64,000 nucleotides of DNA from a bacterium (GTDB taxonomy: Bacteria > Krumholzibacteriota > Krumholzibacteriia > LZORAL124-64-63). Below, in pieces: positions 26,096 through 34,580 of this stretch; within the stretch, counting starts at the first letter, position 1, and each line of letters begins with the position of its first letter. The DNA is taken from NCBI GenBank assembly GCA_016712675.1, contig JADJQR010000001.1, positions 3,348,001 through 3,412,000 of the forward strand, written 5' to 3'. The notes beneath the pieces were generated by a model. It made no database searches, was not told where the DNA came from, and saw only the letters and a list, made by a program, of their open reading frames with translations. Made by a program: the position numbers and the translations under genes.

Positions 26096-27559
26096 ATGGA
26101 CCCGAAGCTCAACCAGGTGGACGAGACGGTTCTGGCGCGCGCCGCGCAGCGCTGCCGCGAACGCGGCATCGTCATCCCCACGATCGCCCAGATGAAGGAC
26201 CCGGCGCTGATCCCTGCCGGCCGCCGCCGACGGTTGAAGGATGTCGGCCTGTGGGACCTGGACCCGGCCAACCTCTTCCGCATCACCTGGAAGAACGACC
26301 CGGTCAACGGCGGCTTCAACGACGGCAACTGGGTGGAATTCCCCCGCGAACTGACGGGCGTCGACGCCCGCATCGTCGGCCTGGTCGGCAAGTGGTTCCC
26401 GACCGGCGCCCACAAGGTGGGTGCCGCCTTCGGCTGCCTGGTGCCGCGCCTGGTCACCGGCCAGTTCGACCCCGTGACGCAGAAGGCCGTCTGGCCGAGC
26501 ACGGGCAACTACTGCCGCGGCGGCGCCTGGGACTCGAAGCTGCTGGGCTGCGAATCGGTGGCGATCCTGCCGGAGGAGATGAGCGCCGAGCGTTTCGCCT
26601 GGCTCAAGGGCATCGCCAGCGAGGTCATCGCCACGCCGGGCTGCGAGTCGAACGTCAAGGAAATCTACGACAAGTGCTGGGAGATCCGCCGCACGCGGCC
26701 CGAATGCGTGATCTTCAACCAGTTCGAGGAATTCGGCAACCCGACCTGGCACTACCACGTGACCGGCGGCGCGGTGCAGGAGATCTTCGAGCGCATCGGC
26801 GGGCCGGGCGCACGCCTGGCGGCCTGGGTTTCGTCGACCGGCTCGGCAGGGACGATCGGCGCCGGCGACTTCCTCAAGACCAGGCATCCCCACGCCCTGG
26901 TCGTGGCGGTCGAGGCGCTGCAGTGCCCGACACTCTACGCCTGCGGTTTCGGCGCGCATCGCATCGAGGGCATTGGCGACAAGCACGTGCCGTGGGTGCA
27001 CAACGTGCGCAACACGGACTTCGTCGCCGCGATCGACGACGAGCAGTGCCTCGGCCTGCTGCGCCTGTGCAACGAACCGGCCGGCCGGCAGGTCCTCGGT
27101 GACGCAAGCGTGCCGCAGGCGCTGGTCGACCGACTCCCCCTGCTGGGCATCTCGTCGCTGTGCAACCTGGCCGCGGCCATCAAGACCGCGCGTCACTACG
27201 ACCTGGGCTCGCGCGACCTGCTGTTCATGCCGCTGACCGACTCGGCGGAGATGTACGCTTCCCGCCTGGTCGAGATGACGGCCGCCCGCGGCGCCTATGC
27301 GCGCGAGAACGCGCTGGTGGACCATGCCCGCTGGCTGCTCGGGTGCGTTCCTGACCATGTGCGCGAGCTGAGCTACCTGGACCGCAAGGCGCTGCACAAC
27401 TTCAAGTACTTCACCTGGGTCGAGCAGCAGGGACGCACCGTCGAGGAGCTGCGGCAACTGTGGGACCAGGACTTCTGGGCCGAGACCTACGACGTGGTCG
27501 AGGCCTGGGACCGCCGGATCGACGAGTTCAACGCACGGGTCGGGCTCGGCGACAGCTGA
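26096..27559 (+). CDS. PLP-dependent enzyme, fold type II (substrate unknown)
   Basis: 487 residues. Lys107 in FPTGAHKVGAAFGCL is the likely Schiff-base lysine. PSTGNYCRGGAW (about 134-145) fits the substrate-binding loop, and SSTGSAGTIGAGDF the phosphate-binding loop. This is the tryptophan-synthase-beta/cysteine-synthase fold. The protein is longer than cysteine synthases (about 310) and has an extra C-terminal region of some 130 residues rich in Trp, Tyr and Asp. I cannot assign a reaction: beta-elimination or replacement and deamination are all possible. It is monocistronic, with its own promoter. Confidence 0.85.
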   Translation: MDPKLNQVDETVLARAAQRCRERGIVIPTIAQMKDPALIPAGRRRRLKDVGLWDLDPANLFRITWKNDPVNGGFNDGNWVEFPRELTGVDARIVGLVGKWFPTGAHKVGAAFGCLVPRLVTGQFDPVTQKAVWPSTGNYCRGGAWDSKLLGCESVAILPEEMSAERFAWLKGIASEVIATPGCESNVKEIYDKCWEIRRTRPECVIFNQFEEFGNPTWHYHVTGGAVQEIFERIGGPGARLAAWVSSTGSAGTIGAGDFLKTRHPHALVVAVEALQCPTLYACGFGAHRIEGIGDKHVPWVHNVRNTDFVAAIDDEQCLGLLRLCNEPAGRQVLGDASVPQALVDRLPLLGISSLCNLAAAIKTARHYDLGSRDLLFMPLTDSAEMYASRLVEMTAARGAYARENALVDHARWLLGCVPDHVRELSYLDRKALHNFKYFTWVEQQGRTVEELRQLWDQDFWAETYDVVEAWDRRIDEFNARVGLGDS

Positions 27560-27563
27560 CCGC

Positions 27564-27586
27564 CGGGCGGCCGCCGACGCCGCCCG
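27564..27586. terminator. Short hairpin between convergent genes
   Basis: CGGGCGGC/GCCGCCCG, an 8-bp stem with a 7-nt loop, fills nearly all of the 27-bp gap between two convergent stop codons. It has no T-run, so terminator function is uncertain. Confidence 0.35.
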
Positions 27587-28414
27587 TCACTGCGCATGCA
27601 CGGTCAGGCCGCTGCGCCGCACCTCGCCCAGGTCGTACTCCGCCATGGGGGCGCACCAGGTCGCCCGCAGCTCGTCGCCGCGCGCGGCGAAGGCCGCCGT
27701 GTAGTCCGGCGGCAGCCCGCCCGGCCCGAACGGCACCTCGGCGGCAGCGCCCTCCATGCGGTCCGCCTCGTCGCGCCACAGCCCCGCCGCGGCTCCGTCG
27801 CCAACCTCCTCCAGCGCCGCGGCGTGCCGCCGCATGAGGCCCAGCACCGTCGTCCGCAGGCGCTCGACGCGCGCACCGTCGCCTTCCCCATCGTCGCCGT
27901 CGGCCCGGTCCGGGATCGGATGCCCCAGCCACGAATGGTAGGCCAGCACGTAGATCCAGGTGTACTCGCCCAGGCCCATCTTCTGTTCGAGCAGGGCCCG
28001 GTTGCGGGCCTCGTTCAGCTTGCCGATGTCCCCGACCAGGCCCAGGATGCTGCCGGTGACACTCGTGACGGCGCGGAAGATCTCGCGGCCGGGGGGCTGG
28101 TCGCTCTGCGACCCGAGTTCATCCATGCGGCCCAGGTCACGGGTGAATTCCTCGAACGCGGCGCAATGCGGCATCACGGCGCGGCGGACCGCCAGGAAGG
28201 CGTCCAAACGGTCGGCTGCGACGGGCCCGGCCGGCGGCACGTGGTCGTCGGGGGCGCCGAGGGCGGCCACCAGTTCCTTCTGCGCGTCGATCGCCCGGTC
28301 CAGCGGCGGCATGAGGAACAGCCCCAGCACGATGGGGCCGCCGATCGACAGGAGGATCAGCCCGCCACAGCCGAGGCCGCAGCCCAGGAGCCACTTGCGC
28401 GGTTTGCCGGCCAT
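27587..28414 (-). CDS. Membrane-anchored protein of unknown function
   Basis: 275 residues. GAGGAGG lies 5 nt before the ATG. Residues 8-31 form one membrane helix containing two Gly-Cys-Gly motifs (LGCGLGCGGL). The rest is a soluble, mostly helical domain with no motif I recognise: FTRDLGRMDELGSQSD, LARNRALLEQKMGLGEYTWIYVLAYHSW-like stretches and an Arg/Glu-rich C-terminus. The topology suggests a short cytoplasmic N-terminus and a periplasmic helical domain. It is convergent with the PLP-enzyme gene and has its own promoter. Confidence 0.75.
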   Translation of the reverse strand: MAGKPRKWLLGCGLGCGGLILLSIGGPIVLGLFLMPPLDRAIDAQKELVAALGAPDDHVPPAGPVAADRLDAFLAVRRAVMPHCAAFEEFTRDLGRMDELGSQSDQPPGREIFRAVTSVTGSILGLVGDIGKLNEARNRALLEQKMGLGEYTWIYVLAYHSWLGHPIPDRADGDDGEGDGARVERLRTTVLGLMRRHAAALEEVGDGAAAGLWRDEADRMEGAAAEVPFGPGGLPPDYTAAFAARGDELRATWCAPMAEYDLGEVRRSGLTVHAQ

Positions 28415-28455
28415 CGGCGCCTCCTCGCGGGTCCGGTCGGTAGGTAAGGTTCTCC

Positions 28456-28483
28456 ATTATCACGCCGGCACGCCCCCGGGCAA
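28456..28483 (-). promoter_or_regulatory. Promoter of the 28414 membrane protein
   Basis: Minus strand TTGCCC (28483-28478), a 16-nt spacer and GATAAT (28461-28456). The leader is about 35 nt. Confidence 0.45.
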
Positions 28484-28546
28484 GCTCGCAGGTTCCGGCC
28501 CGTCCTGAAGGACGCACACGCCGCCCGTGCGGTTGCGCGCCGTTCA

Positions 28547-28555
28547 TGGTATCGT
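28547..28555 (+). promoter_or_regulatory. Extended -10 for the 28656 gene
   Basis: TGGTATCGT, 101 nt before the start codon. No -35 is evident. It is one of the recurring TGnTATcAT-type elements in this window. Confidence 0.4.
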
Positions 28556-28655
28556 GTTTCACTCCGGTTTCAGGAGCCCCGACGCCCGCTGTCCCCGACG
28601 GGCACGGCCAGGGGGTCAGCACCCATTGTCGCCCGCCAGCCACGGGAGGACCCGC

Positions 28656-29537
28656 ATGCCGCTGAAAGTTTCCGATCAGATCCGGACCCGCGTCGCCAGC
28701 GGCGAGATCACCGCTGCCGAGGCCGATCGCTTCGGGGCGTTCGTCGCCACCTGCAATCGCGACCTGATGACCCACCCGGTCATCACGAACAACCGGTTCT
28801 GCGAATGGTTCGCGCGCGGCGAGGCCGACCGCGACATCGTGCGCCATTTCGTCGTGCAGTTCTCGGTGTTCTCGAACCTCTTCCTCATCGCGCAGCTCCA
28901 GAAGTGCATCAATGCCGGCTCGCTCGAGGGCATGCGTGCCTCGAAGGAGATCCTGGCCAACGAGATCGGCGTCATCTTCAACAAGCCGGGCGCCGCGTCG
29001 AAGGCCGTCAGCGACACCGACCGGGAAGGGGATCCGGCGATCGTCTCGACCGAAGGCACGGTCGACGGCGGCACGTTCCGCTTCGCGGCGGCGCATTTCG
29101 AGTGGTTGCTGCGCATGGGTGAGGTTCTGGATCTGGGCTTCAACGACATGGGCAAGCGGCGGCACGGGACGCCGTCGACGCTGTTCTTCTGCGACCAGCT
29201 GTCCGCGATCTACGGCAGCGACGACCCCAACACGGCCGAGGGCGCCAGCTTCGCGGTCGAGAACTGGGCAGCCGCCGGCTTCTGGAAGCAGCTCGTGGCG
29301 GGCCTGGACGCCTTCAAGAAGCGCGAGTGCCCCCAGCTGCCGCTGGCCTTCTTCACCTGGCACGACCGCATCGAGGAGCAGCACGCCGGCCACGTCATGG
29401 ATGAGCTGGAGGAATTGTACTTCACGCCCGACTTCGACGAGGCTAAGTTCCTGGACGGCGGCCGCCGCATGCTGGACGGCGTCCAGGCGTTCTGGACCGG
29501 GTTGAACGAGCACCGGATCGCCGCCGCCTACAGCTGA
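28656..29537 (+). CDS. Haem-oxygenase-like (HDO/CADD-type) iron-containing oxidase candidate
   Basis: 293 residues; GGGAGG precedes the ATG. The sequence is all-helical. The C-terminal helix FTWHDRIEEQHAGHVMDELEE has the H-x3-E-x2-H-like spacing of metal ligands in haem-oxygenase-like diiron enzymes (CADD, UndA, PqqC relatives); EWF near residue 45 and NEIGVIF near residue 105 could supply the earlier Glu/His ligands. Such enzymes use O2 to oxidise amino acids, fatty acids or cofactors; the substrate here is unknown. A DUF1579 protein follows 25 nt after the stop. Confidence 0.75.
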   Translation: MPLKVSDQIRTRVASGEITAAEADRFGAFVATCNRDLMTHPVITNNRFCEWFARGEADRDIVRHFVVQFSVFSNLFLIAQLQKCINAGSLEGMRASKEILANEIGVIFNKPGAASKAVSDTDREGDPAIVSTEGTVDGGTFRFAAAHFEWLLRMGEVLDLGFNDMGKRRHGTPSTLFFCDQLSAIYGSDDPNTAEGASFAVENWAAAGFWKQLVAGLDAFKKRECPQLPLAFFTWHDRIEEQHAGHVMDELEELYFTPDFDEAKFLDGGRRMLDGVQAFWTGLNEHRIAAAYS

Positions 29538-29562
29538 CCCCGTACCCTGGAAGGGCGGTCGC

Positions 29563-30192
29563 ATGAAGCGACGTCTGTTGGTCGCGCGAGCGCTGGCCTG
29601 CGGGCTGGCGCTCGCCGCGTCGGCGTCCGCGCAGGACCCGATGGTCGCCGCGAAATCCGACAGTCTGGCGCCGCCCCTCCCGGGCGAGCGCGAACAGGCC
29701 CTGGCTGCCTGGGACCGCGCCGCCGTGCCCGGCCCCTGGCACGCCTTCCTGGCCGGCCGCGCCGGCCGCTGGAACGTCGCCGGCCGCATCTGGAACGAGC
29801 CGGGCGGCGAGCCCGCGCTCTCGACCGGCGAGTCCCGCCTGGAGATGCTCCTGGATGGCCGCTTCCTGCAGGAGCGCCACCGGGGCCAGGTCGACGGCCG
29901 CGCCTACGAAGGCCTGGGCCTGCTCGGCTTCGACAACGCCGACAGCACGGTCACGGCCATCTGGCTCGACAACCTCGGCACCCGTACGGCGGTCCTGAGC
30001 GGCCGCGCCCGAGCGCCGGGCGATCCGGTTCACCTGCGCGGGACGTACACCGATCCGGCGAGCGGTCGTGTGGTCTCGCTGCGCCTGGTCATCACCTGGA
30101 ACGGCGCCAACCGGCAGCGCTGGGAGTATTTCGGGGCGCCCGAGGGCTTCGACGAGGCGCGCCTGATGGAACTGGACTACACTCGGCGTTGA
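29563..30192 (+). CDS. DUF1579 family exported protein
   Basis: 209 residues. Signal peptide at 1-23 (ending ASA), then a lipocalin-like beta domain with the DUF1579 marks HAFLAGRAGRWNV, GRFLQERHRG, YEGLGLLGFDN and TAIWLDNLGTR. Function of the family is unknown; it may bind a small hydrophobic ligand. GGAAGGG precedes the start, and the gene is probably co-transcribed with the haem-oxygenase-like gene. The stop is followed at once by a strong hairpin. Confidence 0.85.
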   Translation: MKRRLLVARALACGLALAASASAQDPMVAAKSDSLAPPLPGEREQALAAWDRAAVPGPWHAFLAGRAGRWNVAGRIWNEPGGEPALSTGESRLEMLLDGRFLQERHRGQVDGRAYEGLGLLGFDNADSTVTAIWLDNLGTRTAVLSGRARAPGDPVHLRGTYTDPASGRVVSLRLVITWNGANRQRWEYFGAPEGFDEARLMELDYTRR

Positions 30193-30194
30193 AA

Positions 30195-30230
30195 CGGGCG
30201 GCGGCGCTACCGATCCTGCGCCGCCGCCCG
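30195..30230. terminator. Bidirectional hairpin between convergent genes
   Basis: CGGGCGGCGGCGC (30195-30207) pairs perfectly over 13 bp with GCGCCGCCGCCCG (30218-30230); the loop is 10 nt. It separates the DUF1579 gene from the convergent SPFH gene. Confidence 0.6.
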
Positions 30231-30252
30231 CCAAGTTCGCGACTCGTGTTTC

Positions 30253-31203
30253 CTACCTGCCGGAATCTCCCGGCATCTTCTTGATCACGCTGGTGGCCAG
30301 CGCGATCATGCTGCCGATATCCGACAGGTTGGCCGGCAGCACCAGCGTGTTGCCCGCCTTGGCCAGCTTGCCGAACTCGGCCACGTACTGCTCGGCCACC
30401 CGCAACTGCATGGCCTCGTTGCCGCCCTGGCTGCTGATGGCAACCGCGACCTGCCGCAGGCCCTCGGCCGTCGCCGTGGCCACGGCCAGGATGGCCTCGG
30501 CCTCGCCCTGTGCCTCGTTGATCTGCCGCTGCCGCGTGGCCTCGGACTCCTTGATCACCCGCTGCTTTTCGCCCTCGGCGCGGTTGATCTGCGCATCGCG
30601 CTCGCCCTCGCTGGCCAGGATCGTCGCGCGCTTCTCGCGCTCGGCGCGCATCTGCTTCTCCATGGCGCCGAGGATGTCGCGCGGCGGGTTGATGTTCTTG
30701 ATCTCGTAGCGAAGCACCTTCACGCCCCACGGCTCGGACGCCTTGTCCAGTTCCTGCACGACCTGCTGGTTGATCGCCGCCCGCTCCTCGAACGTGCGGT
30801 CCAGGTCGATCTTGCCGATCTCGCTGCGCAGCGTGGTCTGTGCCAGCTGCGCGATGGCGAAGTGGAAGTCCGCGATGCCGTACGAGGCCCGCTGCGGGTC
30901 CAGGACCTTCAGGTACAGCACGCCGTCCACGCCCACCTGCACGTTGTCGCGCGTGATGCAGACCTGCTCGGCGATGTCCGTGGCGATCTCCTTCAGGCTG
31001 TGCCGATAGGCGACCTTCTCCACGAACGGCACCAGGATGTGGAACCCGGCCTGTATGGTCTTGCGGTACTTGCCAAGGTACTCGACCACGAAGGCCGACT
31101 GCTGCGGCACGACGATCGCGGTCCGCGCGATCACGATCAGCACCAGCAGCACGATGGCTCCCACGGCGATCATCGTCGGCATGTTCTCTCCCCCGAAGTT
31201 CAT
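30253..31203 (-). CDS. SPFH/stomatin-prohibitin family protein (paraslipin, QmcA-like)
   Basis: 316 residues. Membrane anchor at about 9-29, then the SPFH domain (VVPQQSAFVVEYLGKYRKTIQAG, VDGVLYLKVLDP, RSEIGKIDLDRTFEER). A coiled-coil region (about 180-245) is rich in Glu, Arg and Ala (EKRATILASEGERDAQ). These proteins form large membrane-attached rings and work with NfeD partners in membrane organisation and proteolysis control. The start overlaps the nfeD-like stop as ATGA (31200-31203), and AGGAG lies inside the upstream gene. Confidence 0.93.
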   Translation of the reverse strand: MNFGGENMPTMIAVGAIVLLVLIVIARTAIVVPQQSAFVVEYLGKYRKTIQAGFHILVPFVEKVAYRHSLKEIATDIAEQVCITRDNVQVGVDGVLYLKVLDPQRASYGIADFHFAIAQLAQTTLRSEIGKIDLDRTFEERAAINQQVVQELDKASEPWGVKVLRYEIKNINPPRDILGAMEKQMRAEREKRATILASEGERDAQINRAEGEKQRVIKESEATRQRQINEAQGEAEAILAVATATAEGLRQVAVAISSQGGNEAMQLRVAEQYVAEFGKLAKAGNTLVLPANLSDIGSMIALATSVIKKMPGDSGR

Positions 31204-31631
31204 GATTCGCTCCTAACGTGAAGCGTCAGACCGTCCACCCTCGTGACGACGCAACGGCCCCCGGCCGGCAGGTCGTCGCCCCCCCCATTGACCGCGTCCC
31301 ATTCCGTCCCGCGCAGGACGACACGACCGCGGGCACCGACCGCGATCCCGTCACGCGCGAACCCCGCCTCCCCTTCCAGGTCGGGCGTCAGTTCGCGGTC
31401 GACCTGCGACAGCCGGCTCTTCCACCGCCGCCGATACACCGAAAGGCCGGCCACCGCGAGCAGCGCGAACAGGAGCCATTGCGCCCAGGCCGGCAGTGCG
31501 ACGCCGACCAGGCCCATTCCACCCACCAGCAGCGCCGCCAGTCCGAAGAACACGAGATAGAAATCGGCGGCGATGATGACTTCCGCCACGAGTAGCACGG
31601 CGCCGAGCGCGATCCAGAACCACCAGGCCAT
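31200..31631 (-). CDS. NfeD-like membrane protein
   Basis: 143 residues, the short NfeD form. Three membrane segments (about 5-22, 28-47 and 52-68) are followed by a C-terminal OB-fold domain (EGEAGFARDGIAVGARGRVVLRGTEWDAV, VVTRVDGLTLHV). NfeD proteins are encoded next to stomatin-like proteins and bind them through this domain. It is upstream of the SPFH gene and coupled to it by ATGA. Confidence 0.9.
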   Translation of the reverse strand: MAWWFWIALGAVLLVAEVIIAADFYLVFFGLAALLVGGMGLVGVALPAWAQWLLFALLAVAGLSVYRRRWKSRLSQVDRELTPDLEGEAGFARDGIAVGARGRVVLRGTEWDAVNGGGDDLPAGGRCVVTRVDGLTLHVRSES

Positions 31632-31721
31632 GACTCCCCCTTCCCTTCGCAGGCACCCAGGCGATGCTACGCGCGCACGCCGGACACGTCAACCGGAGCC
31701 ACTACCCCGCAAGGTGTCGTA

Positions 31722-33266
31722 CTATTCGGGGCGGGAGGCGGTTTCGCGGAGAGCGGCCTTGAGGACCTTGCCCGCCGAATTGCGCGGCAGGGCGGCCACA
31801 AAGCGCACGCGGCGGGGCATCTTGTACGCGGCCAGCGACAAGGCGCAGTGGCGCAGCAGCAGTTTCTCGTCGGCGAAGGACCGCTCATGGGGCACGACCC
31901 ACGCCTCGATCGCCTCACCCAGGAGCTCGTCGGGCACGCCGATGACACACGCTTCGGCCACGGCCGGATGTCGCAGCAGCGTCGCCTCGATCTCGAGGGA
32001 GCCGACGCGGTTGGCCCCGGCCTTGATCATGTTGCGGAGGCGATCGACGACGTAGAGAAAGCCATCCTCGTCGCGGTAGGCGACATCACCGGTGCGGAGT
32101 CCGTCCTGGCCCAGCACGGCGGCGGACTCGGCCGGGGCGTTCCAGTAGCCGCGCATGACGTTCGGGCCGGCCGCGACGATCTCGCCCGGCTCGTGGACAT
32201 CGCATTCGCTACCGTCCGGCCTTCGTACCGTCAAGGTGACGCCCGGTATGGCAAGGCCGATCGAACCGTACTTGTCGCGCAACCTGTCGGGCGGGACCGA
32301 AGCGAGCCGGGCGGACGCTTCCGTCTGGCCATACATGACGTGAACGTCGATGCGCGCGGGCAGGGCCTCGCGTATCATCCGCGCAAGCTCGGGCGACATG
32401 GCGCCACCGGCCTGCGTCAGGTAGCGAAGGTGCTCGTGGCGACGCAGCAGGAAGTCGGTCCGGGCGCAGAGAATCGCGTAGTGGCTGGGCACACCGGAGA
32501 ACCCGGTGCAGCGCTCGTCCGCGAGGGTCGCCAACACCTGCTGGGGAAAGGCGAAGCGGTTGTCGACCACGACGCGCCCGCCGCAGCGAACGTGCGTCAG
32601 GAGCAGCGAGTTCCCGAAGCTGTAGTGGAAGGGCAGGATGCAGCAGACGCTGTCGTCGGACCTCAACCGCAGGTAGGCCAGGATCTGGTGCGTGTTGGCG
32701 ACCAGGTTTCCGTGGCTCAACATCACGCCCCGCGGCGCACCCGTCGACCCGCTCGTGTACAGGATCAGGGCCAGATCATCCGGACCCACCGTGCCGGCGT
32801 CCGTCACCGGCGCCGCCGCCAGGGCGTTCCCCGCGCTGACGAACGTCGCGCCGGTGGCCGACGCACACACCGGAGCCGTGCCCTCCAGCACGACCAGACG
32901 CAGTGCCGGGCACGCCGCCACGTAGCACGCAGGGTCCGGCACGTGGCGATCCCGCGACCAGAGGGCAACGGCACCACTGTCTCGCAGCAGCTCGAGTTGG
33001 GTCTGGCCACCGTTGGCGTGGTTGAGCGCGACGCAGCAGGCTCCGGCACGCAGGATGCCGAAGTAGGCCGTGACGTACTCCCGTGAATTCTCCAGGAGCA
33101 GCGCGACCCGGTCGCCGTGCCTGACGCCCGCGTCACGAAGGAACCCCGCCACTCTCGCACTGTCGTCGACCAGCGATGCGTAATCGACATGGCGCCCTTC
33201 GTGGGAGAGCGCGACCGCGCCGGGCATCCGAGCGGCGGCATCCAGCAGCATGCGGTGGACGGTCAC
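31722..33266 (-). CDS. Acyl-AMP ligase (AMP-dependent synthetase family)
   Basis: 514 residues. Adenylation motifs are in order: LILYTSGSTGAPRGVMLSH (about 165-183), YGQTEASARL, GLRTGDVAYRDEDGFLYVVDR and, at the C-terminus, the catalytic lysine in NSAGKVLKAALRE. It activates a carboxylic acid as the acyl adenylate and passes it to CoA or to a phosphopantetheine arm. The gene begins 3 nt after the NAD-synthase-like stop, in a cassette with an acyl carrier protein, so loading of that protein is the likely job. The substrate is unknown. Confidence 0.9.
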   Translation of the reverse strand: MTVHRMLLDAAARMPGAVALSHEGRHVDYASLVDDSARVAGFLRDAGVRHGDRVALLLENSREYVTAYFGILRAGACCVALNHANGGQTQLELLRDSGAVALWSRDRHVPDPACYVAACPALRLVVLEGTAPVCASATGATFVSAGNALAAAPVTDAGTVGPDDLALILYTSGSTGAPRGVMLSHGNLVANTHQILAYLRLRSDDSVCCILPFHYSFGNSLLLTHVRCGGRVVVDNRFAFPQQVLATLADERCTGFSGVPSHYAILCARTDFLLRRHEHLRYLTQAGGAMSPELARMIREALPARIDVHVMYGQTEASARLASVPPDRLRDKYGSIGLAIPGVTLTVRRPDGSECDVHEPGEIVAAGPNVMRGYWNAPAESAAVLGQDGLRTGDVAYRDEDGFLYVVDRLRNMIKAGANRVGSLEIEATLLRHPAVAEACVIGVPDELLGEAIEAWVVPHERSFADEKLLLRHCALSLAAYKMPRRVRFVAALPRNSAGKVLKAALRETASRPE

Positions 33267-33269
33267 CGG

Positions 33270-34322
33270 CTACTCCCCGACTCCCGGTGTGTCCTGCCGT
33301 TCCCACGGCGGGCCCGGATCCACCGGCTTGACCAGCACCGGCGGCAGGTGCAGGTAGGCAGCCACGGCGCGCTTGCGTTCGATGTCGCGATAGACGCGCT
33401 CGACCTGAACCGGCTGCAGGGCGAGCGCAGCCGCAGCGTCGGCCGCGGGCACGGCATGGCTCCTGGCCCACAGGAGCAGGTCCATTTCGCGATAGGGCAG
33501 CGCGAAGTAGAATTCGGTCTGCGTCTGCGGCAGGCTGAACGTATCGGTGGTCGGCTCGGCACCGCAGATCTCCTCCGGCAGGTCCAGGTGCCGAGCCAGG
33601 GCATAGACCTGGGTCTTGTACAGGTGCGCGATGGGCTTCACGTCGGCGGACCCGTCACCGTTCTTGACGAAGAAGCCCTGGTCGTACTCCAGCCGGTTCG
33701 GCGTGCCGGCCACGGCGTAGCGGAGCCGGTCGGCATGGAAGTACTCCAGGGTCTTGCGGACGCGCTGCTTGAAATTGGTCGTTGCCACCAGTTCGAGGTA
33801 CACGTCCGCGGTCAGGCGCACGGTCGATTCGGCGCCACCCGGCGCGCGCACGACCAACTGCGAGACGTTGACGCGATCGGAGTCCAGGACGTCACCGGGC
33901 AACACCAGCTTGCTGCGCCAGCCTTCACCGTAATTGGGCATGACCCGCCGAACGGCCGCGTCGTAGCGCCGATAGCAGCCCAGCGCCGCGAGCGCCGGCG
34001 CGACGTCCTCGACGACACGGGCCACTCCGAGCGCGTCGGCCAGCAGCAGGCCGCGGCGCGTGCTGTCCGGGTCGGAATGCCGCTCCGGCATCAGCAACGC
34101 GAACACGCGCCCGGGTCCGAGCGCACGCACGGCCAATGCGCAGGTGACCGAGCTGTCGATGCCGCCGCTGACGGCGACCACGACGCCGCGACAGCGCAGG
34201 CGCTTCTGGACGATGTCGCGCAGACGCACGCTGATCTCGTGCACCTCACCCGCCGGGTCGAGGTCAAGGACGCTGCGGTCGAACACGCTGATCCCCTCCG
34301 CCCGGCTGCGCCGGACCGCCAC
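33270..34322 (-). CDS. NAD-synthase-like N-type ATP pyrophosphatase (amidotransferase)
   Basis: 350 residues. The PP-loop is SGGIDSSVTCAL near residues 53-64. NadE-type motifs follow: AGTPNRLEYDQGFFVKNGDGSADVKPIAHLYKTQV (shown here only as the family pattern of TxNxxE...GD...P...LYK). There is no glutaminase domain, so ammonia would come from elsewhere. Compared with stand-alone NadE (about 275 residues) it has about 60 extra residues in the middle and a longer C-terminus. Being sandwiched between an acyl carrier protein and an acyl-AMP ligase, with asparagine synthase upstream, suggests amidation of a pathway intermediate. Ordinary NAD synthesis remains possible. Confidence 0.85.
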   Translation of the reverse strand: MAVRRSRAEGISVFDRSVLDLDPAGEVHEISVRLRDIVQKRLRCRGVVVAVSGGIDSSVTCALAVRALGPGRVFALLMPERHSDPDSTRRGLLLADALGVARVVEDVAPALAALGCYRRYDAAVRRVMPNYGEGWRSKLVLPGDVLDSDRVNVSQLVVRAPGGAESTVRLTADVYLELVATTNFKQRVRKTLEYFHADRLRYAVAGTPNRLEYDQGFFVKNGDGSADVKPIAHLYKTQVYALARHLDLPEEICGAEPTTDTFSLPQTQTEFYFALPYREMDLLLWARSHAVPAADAAAALALQPVQVERVYRDIERKRAVAAYLHLPPVLVKPVDPGPPWERQDTPGVGE

Positions 34323-34325
34323 CGC

Positions 34326-34580
34326 TCACGCCGCCGTCGCGCGCCGGCGTTCGACGTACGCCACCAGATTGTCCACCGAGTCCAGGTTCTGCGGGACCAG
34401 ATCCGAATCCGGCACCTGGAGCCCGAGCCGCGATTCGAGAAAGGCGACCAGATCCATGACGCCGAGGGAGTCCATGATCCCGTTGTCGAGCAGCGACAGG
34501 TCGTCACTCCCCAGTCGGGTGTCGTCGCCGAACAGGAAGTTCTCGACGACGAAATCGCGGATCATCGATCTCAGTTCCAT
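34326..34580 (-). CDS. Acyl carrier protein
   Basis: 84 residues from ATG at 34580, which lies inside the end of the asparagine-synthase gene (10-bp overlap). The fold and length fit an acyl/peptidyl carrier protein. The phosphopantetheine serine is in IMDSLGVMDLV near residue 39. Acidic helices (LLDNGIMDSL, FLESRLGLQVPDSDL) fit. It is not the fatty-acid ACP by sequence or context. The stop is 3 nt before the NAD-synthase-like start. Confidence 0.9.
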   Translation of the reverse strand: MELRSMIRDFVVENFLFGDDTRLGSDDLSLLDNGIMDSLGVMDLVAFLESRLGLQVPDSDLVPQNLDSVDNLVAYVERRRATAA

